From contig NZ_JACNYL010000003.1 of the NCBI RefSeq assembly GCF_014692525.1, positions 372,001-436,000 of the forward strand: a stretch of 64,000 nucleotides of DNA. Reading direction: 5' to 3'. The DNA is from Sphingobacterium chuzhouense. Its GTDB lineage: Bacteria; Bacteroidota; Bacteroidia; Sphingobacteriales; Sphingobacteriaceae. Made by a program: the position numbers and the translations under genes. Below the pieces are notes generated by a model. The model did no database searches, was not told the origin of the DNA, and was given only the letters and a program-made list of their open reading frames with translations. Shown here in pieces: positions 9,494 to 17,388 of the stretch (position 1 is the stretch's first letter; every line of letters starts with the position of its first letter).

Positions 9494-9965
9494 ATCTCCT
9501 CTCCCTACTCCTAAAATATCTCTCGGTCTCCTTGTCCATAAAGTAAACATAGCATGCCATTATACCACGACCAAGGAGGATACGATATGTATTCTTAACC
9601 AACTGTAGAAAGTCAGGTCCTTTGACTTGGCTATCGTGGGAGTTCTCGGGAAAACCCTCCCATTCCCCGGTATCGGGATTGTACTTGAGATCGGTACGAA
9701 GATCACTCCTCCATAGTCGAATTCAAAACCTTGAGCAGTATAGATACGGCCTACCTGATCAATGCCTGCATCGTCATAAGCCCAGTATCGCGATTTAGGG
9801 ATACCACGGCGCGTACCTTGATTCTTTTCGTTTGAATTCCACGGGCGGATATAATCACCCACAACAACATCTTTGTGCAGTTCCCCATCGGCATCGGCTT
9901 CCTTCGTCCACGGCCAACAGAAACCTGTCATTACGCGGTCGGTATAATCTTCTTTAATCTTTTCC
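9494..9965 (-). pseudogene. C-terminal remnant of a DUF2075-type DNA/RNA helicase (copy 1)
   Basis: On the minus strand, 'TDRVMTGFCWPWTKEADADG', 'DYIRPWNSNEKNQG' and 'IYTAQGFEFDYGGVIF' match the C-terminal part of DUF2075 (Schlafen group 3-like) helicases. A frameshift follows, after which 'ACYVYFMDKETERYF' restores the normal family end. The N-terminal part is lost. A second, longer remnant of the same family is at 19742-20511, and a Walker B piece lies at 11222-11372. The gene is non-functional. Confidence 0.8.
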
Positions 9966-10084
9966 TAACTCTTCTAATAACTCTTCTCTTAAAATTATTC
10001 CTTCACCTCTCTTTTCTTTGTTACAGCACGCTTTTTTTAATGGTTATGCTTTGTTCTTCTAATAATTTCTCTCTTAAATCTCTC

Positions 10085-10310
10085 TTAATATTTTAATTTC
10101 TCTTAAGAGACCACTTTGGTTTAGTATAATGCAGAGCTATCATCCATCCATTCGGGCAGTTTATTCCACAACAGTTCGTCTACCTCTTTTCTTTCCAAAC
10201 TATTGTGTTCTTTAATAGTCTTTTCAATAAGATCAAGATAATAATTCTTGTCAAAACCTTATTCTTGGAATACCTAGCCTTCTGCCATGCGCTGAATCGA
10301 GAAATATTGT
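10085..10310 (-). pseudogene. C-terminal remnant of an AlbA/RecG-like ATP-binding protein
   Basis: The minus strand encodes 'GFDKNYYLDLIEKTIKEHNS' followed by 'RKEVDELLWNKLPEWMDD' and, after a small break, 'KPKWSLKRN'. This fits the C-terminal winged-helix end of the AlbA_2 (Schlafen-like, COG2865) proteins. Stops interrupt it on both sides. It sits between a helicase remnant and the ACP-like gene. Family assignment is from memory of the motif and is moderately sure. Confidence 0.5.
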
Positions 10311-10377
10311 TTTATAAGAGATTTTTGGTAGTTTTATAAAGTACAGTTATCTATAAAAGAACTAAAACAATTGACTA

Positions 10378-11052
10378 ATGAAAACAGACGACGTTCTCGA
10401 AAATATCGACTCTGAAGATATTGATGATCTGCTGACAGAGATTGAAAAGTCATTCGAAATTTTCTTTACGGATGCAGAACTATCATCCATTACGACCTTC
10501 GGACAGCTATGTGACTTGGTTATGGAGAAAATTAAACTTGAAAACGTTGACGGCTGCACCACACAACAAGCGTTTTACAAACTCCGTAACGCCATCTCCG
10601 TTACATTAGAGATAGATCAAAAATCGATATCAACAGACCTTCCATTAACAGTAATCTTACCACATAAGGAGAGGCGACATAGGACTAAGAAACTAGAAAG
10701 ATATTTGGGGTTTAAATTAAATGTACTGAGCCCTCCTGATTGGTTGATCACGACACTCATGATTGTATTCGTTGCTTCCGTAGGTTGGCTATTTATGGAT
10801 GCTTTTATAGGAACATTGGGTATTTTGCTTGCATGTTCGGGATTCTGGTTTGCTCAAAAAGTGGGAAAAGAACTCCGTGTAGAAACGGTTGGACAACTTG
10901 CGAAAAAAATAACGAAGGAAAACTATGTTAAATCACGTAGGAATCCGAAGACTTACAATAAAAATGAGGTAGTCAATCTCCTTATAGGGATTTTTAGTGA
11001 GAACTTCGGATTGGACAAAAGTAAGTTAACAAGAGAGGCAAGACTTTTTTAA
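10378..11052 (+). CDS. Acyl-carrier-protein-like membrane protein, intact copy
   Basis: 224 residues. Residues 10-60 look like an acyl carrier protein helix II-IV region ('DSEDIDDLLTEIEKSFEI' then 'ITTFGQLCDLVMEKI'); Ser in 'DSED' sits where the phosphopantetheine Ser of a DSL motif would be. Two hydrophobic helices follow at about 121-160. The last 25 residues ('VVNLLIGIFSENFGLDKSKL') resemble helix I of a second ACP, and the protein stops just where its DSL motif should begin. A frameshifted paralogue at 18329-19002 ends at the same residue, so this end is a family trait. Function unknown. Confidence 0.65.
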   Translation: MKTDDVLENIDSEDIDDLLTEIEKSFEIFFTDAELSSITTFGQLCDLVMEKIKLENVDGCTTQQAFYKLRNAISVTLEIDQKSISTDLPLTVILPHKERRHRTKKLERYLGFKLNVLSPPDWLITTLMIVFVASVGWLFMDAFIGTLGILLACSGFWFAQKVGKELRVETVGQLAKKITKENYVKSRRNPKTYNKNEVVNLLIGIFSENFGLDKSKLTREARLF

Positions 11053-11060
11053 TTATATAG

Positions 11061-11198
11061 ATGCTGCCAGAACGTCATCTTGGTATCGCCTACTTATTAA
11101 CTGACCAAAAAGAAAAAGCACGTGATACTTTTTTGATTTTAGGGGACGAAAGCAATTTCGATGTCAGAAATTTCTTACGATTTTATTGCAATAATTAG
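11061..11198 (+). CDS. Small ORF, 45 aa, TPR-like tail
   Basis: It starts 8 bp after the ACP-like gene and could be translated with it. 'LGIAYLLTDQKEKARDTFLI' reads like the last helix pair of a tetratricopeptide repeat protein. It may be a remnant of a longer gene or a small real protein. The paralogous ACP-like locus at 19002 lacks it. Confidence 0.3.
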   Translation: MLPERHLGIAYLLTDQKEKARDTFLILGDESNFDVRNFLRFYCNN

Positions 11199-11221
11199 TC
11201 TAGAAACATCGGTGAGCCAAT

Positions 11222-11372
11222 TACTAACTAAAGGAACTTGTGCATTTGCCCGTTGATTTGGCATAGCGTATCTGCGTTTTCTCACGAATACGATGCGCCT
11301 CGTCCATCAACAGGACATCAACTGAATTTGGCATTACATCATCGTAAGATAAGAAGCACTTACGCAACGTCT
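11222..11372 (-). pseudogene. Walker B fragment of a DUF2075-type helicase
   Basis: The minus strand reads 'SYDDVMPNSVDVLLMDEAHR', then 'IREKTQIRYAK', which is the DEAH-type Walker B region of DUF2075 helicases. Only about 50 residues survive. It abuts the 3' end of the DUF1016 gene. Together with 9494-9965 it may represent one helicase gene split by insertion of the ACP-like gene and deleted around it. Confidence 0.65.
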
Positions 11373-12407
11373 CTATTTCTCCCCAAAACTTTTTAACTCT
11401 TTGTTGATCTCATCCAACAGTTGCTCTTCAGTAGGTAAATACAGCTTATATTGACTGGCAATAATCTGTCTCTGCCCTGCAGGTAAAGTAAATTTCACCA
11501 TAGCATCGTTTTTATTTGCGCAGAGCAAAATACCAACAGTTGGGTTCTCTCGCGAAAGTTTCTCTATGCGATCGTAATAATTAACATACATCTGCAATTG
11601 GCCAATATCTTGATGCGTCAACTTATGAGTTTTAATCTCGACAATTACAAAAGACTGTAACAAACGATTATACAGCACTAAATCAACAAAAAAATCATCA
11701 CCCTCGATATGGATTCTTTTCTGCCGCGCCACAAAGGAAAAACCATTCCCCAATTCCAATAAAAATTCTTGTAAGTGAGCGATAATGGCACCTTCCAGAT
11801 CTTTTTCATAGTATGATGCTTCTCTTTTTAATCCTAAAAACTCCAAATACATCGGGTCTTTAATAATCTCTTTAGCATCAGACGGAAGCTTCTCATTTTT
11901 AGCTACTGACAGGATATTTTCTTTATCATTGCTTACTAACAAGCGCTCGTATAGGTTGCTGTATATTTGTCTTTCTAACTGCCTTGAAGTCCAATTATTC
12001 TTTATTGTTTCTGCTATATAAAAATCTCGTTGTTCTTCATTATCAACACTTAATAGTAACTTATACTGTGTCCAACTTAATTGCGTCCGCAGTGCGGACG
12101 CAATTGGAAATACACGATAAAACTGTCTGTATCGTTCTAATTGACGAGGAGAAAAACCACTACCAAATTCCGGTTGTAATTGTTCGGAAAGCAACTTAAT
12201 AAGGTAAGTTCCGTAATTGGCCCTCTCTTTCCCCTCTTGTTCTTCTTCAAAAATACGCTTCCCAATGTGCCAATACATCAATGTACGTTGATGATCAACG
12301 GCGCGGATGGCCTTATCCTTTGACTGGACTATGATATTCTTGATATCTGTAATAATAGATTGGTTTATAATCATGTTAATCGGTTTTACTGTATAAATTA
12401 TAATCAC
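11373..12407 (-). CDS. DUF1016 family PDDEXK nuclease (YhcG-like)
   Basis: 344 residues. An N-terminal helical DUF1016_N domain ('YWHIGKRIFEEEQEGKERA', 'FSPRQLERYRQFYRVFP', 'LSWTQYKLLLSVDN') is followed by a C-terminal PDDEXK nuclease fold: 'DDFFVDLVLYNRLLQSFVIV' then 'EIKTHKLTHQDIGQLQMYV' holds the D...ExK catalytic residues. YhcG proteins are widespread in defence islands and near restriction systems; their target is not settled. The stop lies within a few bases of a helicase remnant. The coding sequence contains a perfect 27-bp palindrome at 12079-12105. Confidence 0.92.
   Translation of the reverse strand: MIIIYTVKPINMIINQSIITDIKNIIVQSKDKAIRAVDHQRTLMYWHIGKRIFEEEQEGKERANYGTYLIKLLSEQLQPEFGSGFSPRQLERYRQFYRVFPIASALRTQLSWTQYKLLLSVDNEEQRDFYIAETIKNNWTSRQLERQIYSNLYERLLVSNDKENILSVAKNEKLPSDAKEIIKDPMYLEFLGLKREASYYEKDLEGAIIAHLQEFLLELGNGFSFVARQKRIHIEGDDFFVDLVLYNRLLQSFVIVEIKTHKLTHQDIGQLQMYVNYYDRIEKLSRENPTVGILLCANKNDAMVKFTLPAGQRQIIASQYKLYLPTEEQLLDEINKELKSFGEK
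12079..12105. repeat. Perfect palindrome inside the DUF1016 gene
   Basis: Two 13-base arms (AATTGCGTCCGCA and its exact complement) flank a single central G. It encodes the conserved 'SALRTQL' stretch, so part of the symmetry is constrained by coding. The GC-rich stem stands out in an AT-rich gene and would form a strong hairpin in RNA. Confidence 0.7.
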
Positions 12408-12500
12408 TTCAAAGTTATAAAACAGAAATCAATAATACTAATTTTTTTAGCAAAAAATAATGTTGCACCAAATGGTTGCTTTTAAACAATAATTCTATAT

Positions 12501-12746
12501 TTGTTAACAGGATACTTCTTATCTTTCGTCACCTCGCTAAGTTCGGTTTTACTTTTGTGTGGGATGATCGGAATATTTGATGGGACAATCGGCTTTAAAA
12601 TTGCAAAGAGGTTAAAACCATACGCAGGAAAGGTAAATTATGATGAAATTAAACATGATTATTCCGTCGTACTAATAATTTTCTTCTTAGCTATAATAGT
12701 AGGAGCGCTGGGTTATGCTTGCGCCTTTTTAGTCGGTTTAGAATAA
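12501..12746 (+). CDS. Small two-helix membrane protein, 81 aa
   Basis: Predicted from a TTG start at 12501; no better ATG is in frame upstream. Two hydrophobic segments (about residues 5-27 and 54-78) surround a short charged loop ('RLKPYAGKVNYDEIKHDY'). I do not recognise it. It ends 13 bp before the sulfurtransferase gene in the same direction. It resembles the small two-helix proteins at 37052 and 40534 only in layout. Confidence 0.5.
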   Translation: MLTGYFLSFVTSLSSVLLLCGMIGIFDGTIGFKIAKRLKPYAGKVNYDEIKHDYSVVLIIFFLAIIVGALGYACAFLVGLE

Positions 12747-12759
12747 GTAACTTTACGCC

Positions 12760-13629
12760 ATGGACACAAGCCTATCCCCTATTATTACAGCCGAGGAGCT
12801 TCTACATATAAGAAGCAGCGAAAATCTGGTGATCATCGATGCATCAAACGCCAAAGATGCCTATGCAGACTTTAAACGGGAACATTTAGATAAAGCGGTA
12901 TTCGTAGATGTGCATACACAGCTCGCATCCGTACAGCAAGACGTTTCCCACGGAGGAAGGCATCCGCTACCTAGTATAGCGACGTTCATAACGGTACTGG
13001 ATAACCTCGGTATATATAAAGATGCTCATGTTGTGGTATATGATCACGCAGCCGGAGCAAATGCTGCTGCGAGGTTTTGGTGGATGCTCAAAGCGATAGG
13101 TCATCAAAAAATACAGGTATTGAGTGGTGGATTTGAATACGCTGAAAGTAAAGGCTTCCCCATTTCGAAGGGAGAATATGTTTCTCCAAGAGGAACAGAC
13201 TATACGCTTGATAGGAATTGGACGCTCCCCACGGTTGATATCCATGAGGTAGAAAGGGCATCTGCCGACGACGGGTATACGATTATTGATGTGCGCGAAG
13301 AAAACCGGTACCAAGGGATACACGAACCTATTGATTTGGTTGCCGGACATATTCCATCAGCGATCAATCTTCCATTCTCACTGAATCTGGACGAGAACGG
13401 TCTGTTTCTCGACGCCAACCACCTAAAAGATGTCTACCGAACCGCATTGGAGGGACGCGACCTGGAGAAGACAATCGTACATTGTGGCTCGGGTGTGACA
13501 GCTTGCCACACGATACTTGCCATGCATCTCGCTGGTCTATCGATCCCCAAGCTATACGTAGGATCATGGAGTGAATGGAGCCGTAATAATAAGCCGATAG
13601 ATGGGAAGAGAAGTTTAGACCCATTGTAA
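12760..13629 (+). CDS. sseA: Sulfurtransferase (two-domain rhodanese)
   Basis: 289 residues with two rhodanese domains. The N-terminal domain lacks a cysteine in its loop ('VVVYDHAAGANAAARFWWML'), as expected of the inactive domain. The C-terminal loop 'VHCGSGVTACHTI' carries the catalytic Cys in the CGSGVT form typical of 3-mercaptopyruvate sulfurtransferases. It transfers sulfane sulfur to thiols or cyanide in the cytoplasm. One of the few housekeeping-like genes in the degraded region. Confidence 0.9.
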   Translation: MDTSLSPIITAEELLHIRSSENLVIIDASNAKDAYADFKREHLDKAVFVDVHTQLASVQQDVSHGGRHPLPSIATFITVLDNLGIYKDAHVVVYDHAAGANAAARFWWMLKAIGHQKIQVLSGGFEYAESKGFPISKGEYVSPRGTDYTLDRNWTLPTVDIHEVERASADDGYTIIDVREENRYQGIHEPIDLVAGHIPSAINLPFSLNLDENGLFLDANHLKDVYRTALEGRDLEKTIVHCGSGVTACHTILAMHLAGLSIPKLYVGSWSEWSRNNKPIDGKRSLDPL

Positions 13630-13702
13630 AGATGTGCGGACACAAAAGTATAATTGAACGGGAAAATATAGCTAAATCCAAATAAATTTAACAATCCACA
13701 AC

Positions 13703-13867
13703 ATGGAAACATTATTTAAAACAGGGGAAACAAGTCGTGGAATCTATTTAAGTTATTTTGAAAATTATTCATTAGACCAGCTTAACAAAATCCCAAATGG
13801 TTTCAATAATAATCTTATCTGGAACATTGGGCATATAATTGTAACACGACAAAAAATTGATTTATAG
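13703..13867 (+). pseudogene. N-terminal remnant of a DinB-family gene
   Basis: The 54-residue ORF has 'LDQLNKIPNGFNNNLIWNIG' followed by 'HIIVTRQ', the first helices of DinB-like metal-binding proteins including the first metal-ligand His ('NIGHI'). A stop ends it before the rest of the four-helix bundle. Two intact DinB genes lie at 47467 and 52817 and another dead one at 45203. Confidence 0.6.
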
Positions 13868-13878
13868 CGGCTCTTGAA

Positions 13879-14925
13879 TCAAAAATAAGTTTTGACGGCA
13901 AACCGGAATTGCTCCATAAATATTTCCTTGAAAACACTGATGTTGTTCTGCTCATAAAAGATCAGCATCGCTTTTTTGTATTCGACGGAATCAATCGTCC
14001 TAAAGGAAATCGGGCAATACTTATTGGCAATCAGAATGGCATTGCTGACAATTCGCGCTGTTCGTTTGTTTCCATCATTGAATGCCTGAATGTAGGATAA
14101 CAACACCAATGCCAACAGGGATTGTTCAAATATATTCTTCCTGTTATTGATTAGGTGGCACATATCTTCAAGGGCCTCCCTTATCTGGTGTTCGTTGTCC
14201 AAAGGCTTGTAATTTGTACCGGAAATACCTACCCGACGTTGCCTGATATTGCGTTCAACTGGAAGATCCTTGACCAAAATGCTATGAATATCTTCTATTC
14301 TTGCTATGGTTAAGGGTATAACGTAATCGGGATTACCAATGATGAAGTTCAATGCTTCTTTATGATTTAAGAGCATAGTGGCATCGTCTTTCGGTTTTCC
14401 AGCAGCAGTTTCCTTATCCTTTAGCAGACGTTCTGTTTCCAGCAAGGAATAGGTATTTCCCTCGATCTGTGATGATTTCCAGCTCAAATCGATGGCAAGC
14501 CTTTCCATTTCCTTATTGTACACATCCTGGCTCATGTGTGCTACGTTTCGTCGAAATTCGTCCTGCAATTGCTGTAAATTGCTTGCTTCATCTACAGTAA
14601 AAATATCAGCGTTGGCCAGCACTTCCCTGATCAACTGAAAATTAAATACGCCCTGTATATCGCGTTCGTCAATCTCTTTTTCAAAATAGGCGTCCATATC
14701 AATGTATCTTAACAGTTGATTGGCTGGACTTACCCAATAACGGGTTGCACGGCGTTGTCCCTCGGATATGATCTGACCGCTTTCCAATAAGTTAGCAATA
14801 ACCCGCTTTACGGTTGCATAAGATCCTTTGCCGATACCTTTGTGGATTTCAGGAGATGAACTCGATGGATTCTCCTGTAGGAATTTAATAATGTCGTTAC
14901 CTATCTCTGCCATGATGAAGCTCAT
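13879..14925 (-). CDS. Fic-family protein with N-terminal winged helix; catalytic His replaced
   Basis: 348 residues. Residues 5-65 form a winged helix ('GKGSYATVKRVIANLLESGQ'). An inhibitory-helix motif 'SSQIEGN' is present at about 152-158, as in self-inhibited Fic AMP-transferases. The Fic core reads 'IQAFNDGNKRTAR'; the normal HxFx(D/E)GN motif has Gln where the catalytic His should be. Fic enzymes usually transfer AMP to a target hydroxyl, so this one may be inactive or have another role. Its promoter region is packed with nine copies of a TGAGCTTA-like site, one overlapping the start codon, which points to autoregulation through the winged helix. Confidence 0.88.
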   Translation of the reverse strand: MSFIMAEIGNDIIKFLQENPSSSSPEIHKGIGKGSYATVKRVIANLLESGQIISEGQRRATRYWVSPANQLLRYIDMDAYFEKEIDERDIQGVFNFQLIREVLANADIFTVDEASNLQQLQDEFRRNVAHMSQDVYNKEMERLAIDLSWKSSQIEGNTYSLLETERLLKDKETAAGKPKDDATMLLNHKEALNFIIGNPDYVIPLTIARIEDIHSILVKDLPVERNIRQRRVGISGTNYKPLDNEHQIREALEDMCHLINNRKNIFEQSLLALVLLSYIQAFNDGNKRTARIVSNAILIANKYCPISFRTIDSVEYKKAMLIFYEQNNISVFKEIFMEQFRFAVKTYF

Positions 14926-15082
14926 TATATGCTTTTATAAGCTCAAAGTTACGTATAAATGAGCTTATTTGTTATTTTTTTTGAGCCTATATATTAATAA
15001 TGAGCTCTTTTCTTAAATATTATAAGCTCAAATAATCCATTTTGTGAGCTTAAATAGTGCAAGCGGTGAGCCTATAAGCTCA
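14917..15082. promoter_or_regulatory. Array of nine TGAGCTTA-like operator sites upstream of the Fic gene
   Basis: Sites start at 14917 (GAAGCTCA), 14938, 14960, 14982, 15001, 15023, 15045, 15067 and 15075. Forward copies read TGAGCTTA, TGAGCCTA or TGAGCTCT; reverse copies read TAAGCTCA. Successive starts are 21, 22, 22, 19, 22, 22, 22 and 8 bp apart, so most sites are two helical turns apart and face the same side of the DNA. The first copy overlaps the start codon at 14925. No other gene lies between this array and the mazG-like gene. Confidence 0.8.
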
Positions 15083-15155
15083 TGCTACAAACTTATGCTG
15101 CATCAACCATCTAGTCTAGCATGAGATTGTTATGTCGGTTTTTAATCAACAGAGA

Positions 15156-15482
15156 TTAAGACGGGGTGCCTTTGGCTTTTTCTACGGGATATTTCTCGTT
15201 GTTGCGCTTGATCTTGTCTTCGATGATCTGCTGGATATCGAGTCCATGCTTGTCGGCCAGCAACAGGGCGTACATCAGCACATCCGCCAGTTCTTCTTTT
15301 AACTTTTCGGGATGGGCTTCTTCGTTGCCTTTCCAGAGGAATAGTTCCAGCAGCTCGGAGGCTTCTATACTGAGGGCTACGGCGAGGTCTTTGTAATTAT
15401 GGAACTGCTGCCAGTCGCGGGCATCGCGAAAGTCCCTGATCTGCTGCAAGAGTTGTTCGATATCTATCATGGTGTGCTTCAA
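15156..15482 (-). CDS. MazG-like nucleotide pyrophosphohydrolase
   Basis: 108 residues. The MazG/dUTPase-type metal-binding pattern is visible: 'LSIEASELLELFLWKGNEEA' (ExxE) and 'LKEELADVLMYALLLADKHG' (ExxD). Such small all-alpha enzymes hydrolyse nucleoside triphosphates, including damaged ones, to monophosphates. The length is normal for the single-domain class. It is transcribed away from a long unassigned stretch that begins with the repeat array at 15553. Confidence 0.88.
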   Translation of the reverse strand: MKHTMIDIEQLLQQIRDFRDARDWQQFHNYKDLAVALSIEASELLELFLWKGNEEAHPEKLKEELADVLMYALLLADKHGLDIQQIIEDKIKRNNEKYPVEKAKGTPS

Positions 15483-15552
15483 AAACGGCTTGATGCTAAA
15501 TTTACGAATTTTGTGGGAGTTTCATTTACTCTTTCTTTATACTTGGTTCGCT

Positions 15553-15715
15553 ATTTATTCGCAAGTTGTTCGGAAGTGTACCGGGATTTTACCGGGGAAG
15601 TACCGAGGATTTACCGTGTTGCGTACGGTAAATTCTCGGTAAACACTCGGTAAATCCTCGTTGAATGGGCGAACAAGGTGCGAATAGTGTCCGAATACTG
15701 TTTAAGTAATGTTCG
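15553..15715. repeat. Short interspersed repeat array with inverted halves
   Basis: Three imperfect copies of a TACCGgGGATTTTACCG-like unit (15578-15616) face three inverted copies built on CGGTAAATnCTCGG (15625-15660). GAGGATTTACCG and CGGTAAATTCTC flank a 9-base gap, making a strong hairpin. A run of related GTTCGgA/TGCGAATA words follows to about 15715. It looks like a REP-type or palindromic intergenic repeat. Confidence 0.55.
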
Positions 15716-15736
15716 AAGAAAGGACGATCTGACAAA

Positions 15737-15844
15737 GTGAATAAGGACACAAAGGAACAGATGATTTACGAGCCTCAGGTTTATCAGGCTTGGTTTCAGA
15801 GCCTACAGGCAGAGATTGAGCGGCGAAAGGCGATGGGAAGGTAA
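15737..15844 (+). CDS. Possible small ORF, 35 aa
   Basis: A GTG-started ORF directly after the repeat array. It encodes a helical, charged peptide ('YEPQVYQAWFQSLQAEIERR') with no recognised family. Its position right after the repeats makes it worth noting, but chance is possible. Confidence 0.25.
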   Translation: MNKDTKEQMIYEPQVYQAWFQSLQAEIERRKAMGR

Positions 15845-16105
15845 TTTTGGGTGAAAGCTGTTCGCTTGTTGGATGGGTAGTGTAAATTGACAGTTCAATT
15901 TACACTACCAAACATTGACTCTGAATAATTAGCTTATCCAGAACCCTACATTTTTACAGCTATTGTTCTTTTAATTTAAGTTCCTTCATTTTATACTAAT
16001 GATTTCAGCGCTTGGGTAGTAGTCCATATAGAAGTAAAAACACAAAACTGTTCGTTAACTTTTTGCTAAAATTACTAGATGCTTATTGTTTTATAACGCC
16101 GTATT
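15845..16105. other. Stretch without recognised gene
   Basis: Between the small ORF and the glycine-rich fragment at 16106 I see no convincing coding frame. TGTAAATTGACAGTTCAATTTACA at about 15882-15905 forms an inverted repeat of about 10 bases per arm. Confidence 0.4.
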
Positions 16106-16244
16106 TTATTCATTTAACATTTGATATATTTCCCAACCAAACAAAACCGCGCCACCTGTTACTACGACCGCTCCATTTAGTCCCGGAATCAAAAGAGCGG
16201 CACCCAAAATAACTTGTCCCCCGTCTGTCCAATTCCATTTTCTT
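16106..16244 (-). pseudogene. Glycine-rich hydrophobic gene fragment
   Basis: A minus-strand frame encodes 'WNWTDGGQVILGAALLIPG' then 'LNGAVVVTGGAVLFGWEIYQ' and a stop. The pattern is like a hydrophobic hairpin found before toxin domains of polymorphic toxins, but I cannot name the family. There is no start codon or upstream part, so it is a fragment. It touches the ATPase fragment at 16236, showing that pieces of unrelated genes are joined here. Confidence 0.35.
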
Positions 16245-16519
16245 TCACTATACATACAGCCCCGAGGAAAATTCTTTTGTCTTCAAGGTAAACTATATCC
16301 GTTGGAAATACCCTATTGGCGACCGTTACTATTATTATTTCCTGAACAGCCATAAGGCGGAGGTAGCTAAGCTGTTGAGCAGCTTTAATAATAACGCGAT
16401 CGATTTTCACCACTCTGTATATGTGGAGTCTTCTTTTTTTAACGGTTTTGAGATGTCCGATATGATGTTATCCGGTGAGGGAAACTTATTCAGCGAGAAG
16501 CAACAGCAAGTGGTATACA
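16236..16519 (+). pseudogene. Partial duplicate of the GHKL ATPase gene at 45887
   Basis: About 94 codons closely match the middle of the ATPase at 45887-47161, in nucleotides as well as protein: 'FVFKVNYIRWKYPIGDRYYY', 'AKLLSSFNNNAIDFHHSVYV', 'SDMMLSGEGNLFSE'. Both ends are cut. The match stops abruptly after 'QQQVVY', after which the sequence is unrelated. The 290 bases from 16520 to 16812 show no recognised gene. Confidence 0.8.
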
Positions 16520-16812
16520 CTATTCATAATAATATCAGTATAGTTCTTCAAACTCCATGGCTCGATAGAGTAGTATTCGACCCTGCAGCTTTCAGCTTGG
16601 CATGCACCAAAAATTTATTCATATGCTCAAATATTTTTTTGTTTAGAGGCCTTGTTCTATTTCGGTTGTCCTATACACTGATTAGTTCAAGGTTAAATCT
16701 ACGAATTTCAAATATATGGCAATATAGGAAGTTTACATGCAATCGTATTTTAAAGTAATTACGAATACAGCGTATCCGCAATCAGGAACACATTACTACG
16801 CTCTGTTTTCTA

Positions 16813-17250
16813 TTACGGCGTTAAATAGGTAAAAATGGCATCTATACCAACAAGTAACGAAATAAATAAAAAGATGACAATCAATGTGCAGCCAATCTCG
16901 CTAAACCGATCTTTCCAAGTCTCCTTGGTTGTAGTTGTCACCAAATCCTTACTTAACTGAGGAGATTCAACATGGAACAAGCAGATTTCTGAATCTTTAT
17001 CAATCCACGCACTCCCATCGGGAATCAAAGCTATCTTTTCAAATGCGTTGTCCTTTTCCTGATCTTCCAGATCTTTAGAGGCGCATAATAATTGATAGGC
17101 AAACATCTTCAATCCTTCCTTATTAGCTTTAATAAAATATTTATCCTCTCTGGATTCGCTGGAATCATAGAAGATGCCGAAACGACAGATATCGATAGCA
17201 CTGTACAATGCTAAGGCTTCTTTCAGAGAATCTAGTGTTTCTTTATTCAT
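16813..17250 (-). CDS. Uncharacterised protein with C-terminal membrane anchor, 145 aa
   Basis: A cytoplasmic domain of about 110 residues is followed by one strong membrane helix (about 118-138, 'CTLIVIFLFISLLVGIDAIF'). I do not recognise the family. It diverges from the RraB/DUF695 lipoprotein over a 138-bp spacer whose right half carries the leader motif repeated at 27221 and 40471. Size and setting fit the immunity-like genes common in Bacteroidota toxin islands, but that is inference. Confidence 0.6.
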   Translation of the reverse strand: MNKETLDSLKEALALYSAIDICRFGIFYDSSESREDKYFIKANKEGLKMFAYQLLCASKDLEDQEKDNAFEKIALIPDGSAWIDKDSEICLFHVESPQLSKDLVTTTTKETWKDRFSEIGCTLIVIFLFISLLVGIDAIFTYLTP

Positions 17251-17322
17251 AGTTGGTTATTTCTTGGCAATATACATTGTAAAAATAGGGAAATGAGTAT
17301 TAATAATTCCGCTATTATTTCC

Positions 17323-17334
17323 TACTTTTAGAGA
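17323..17334 (+). promoter_or_regulatory. Shared leader/promoter motif, copy 1
   Basis: TACTTTTAGAGA lies 66 bp before the lipoprotein start. The following 60 bases are nearly repeated upstream of the dead lipoprotein copy at 27287 (motif at 27221) and partly before the gene at 40534 (motif at 40471); a shorter match is at 37000. The motif resembles the Bacteroidota -7 element TAnnTTTG. Confidence 0.55.
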
Positions 17335-17388
17335 AGTAAAGAAAATTATGAATTCCATATAAAGAGGCTTTGTCGCAAAATTCACAGT

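Noticed and set aside
13364..13712. Minus-strand ORFs inside the rhodanese gene
   Set aside because: Shadow frames; the rhodanese has clear motifs.
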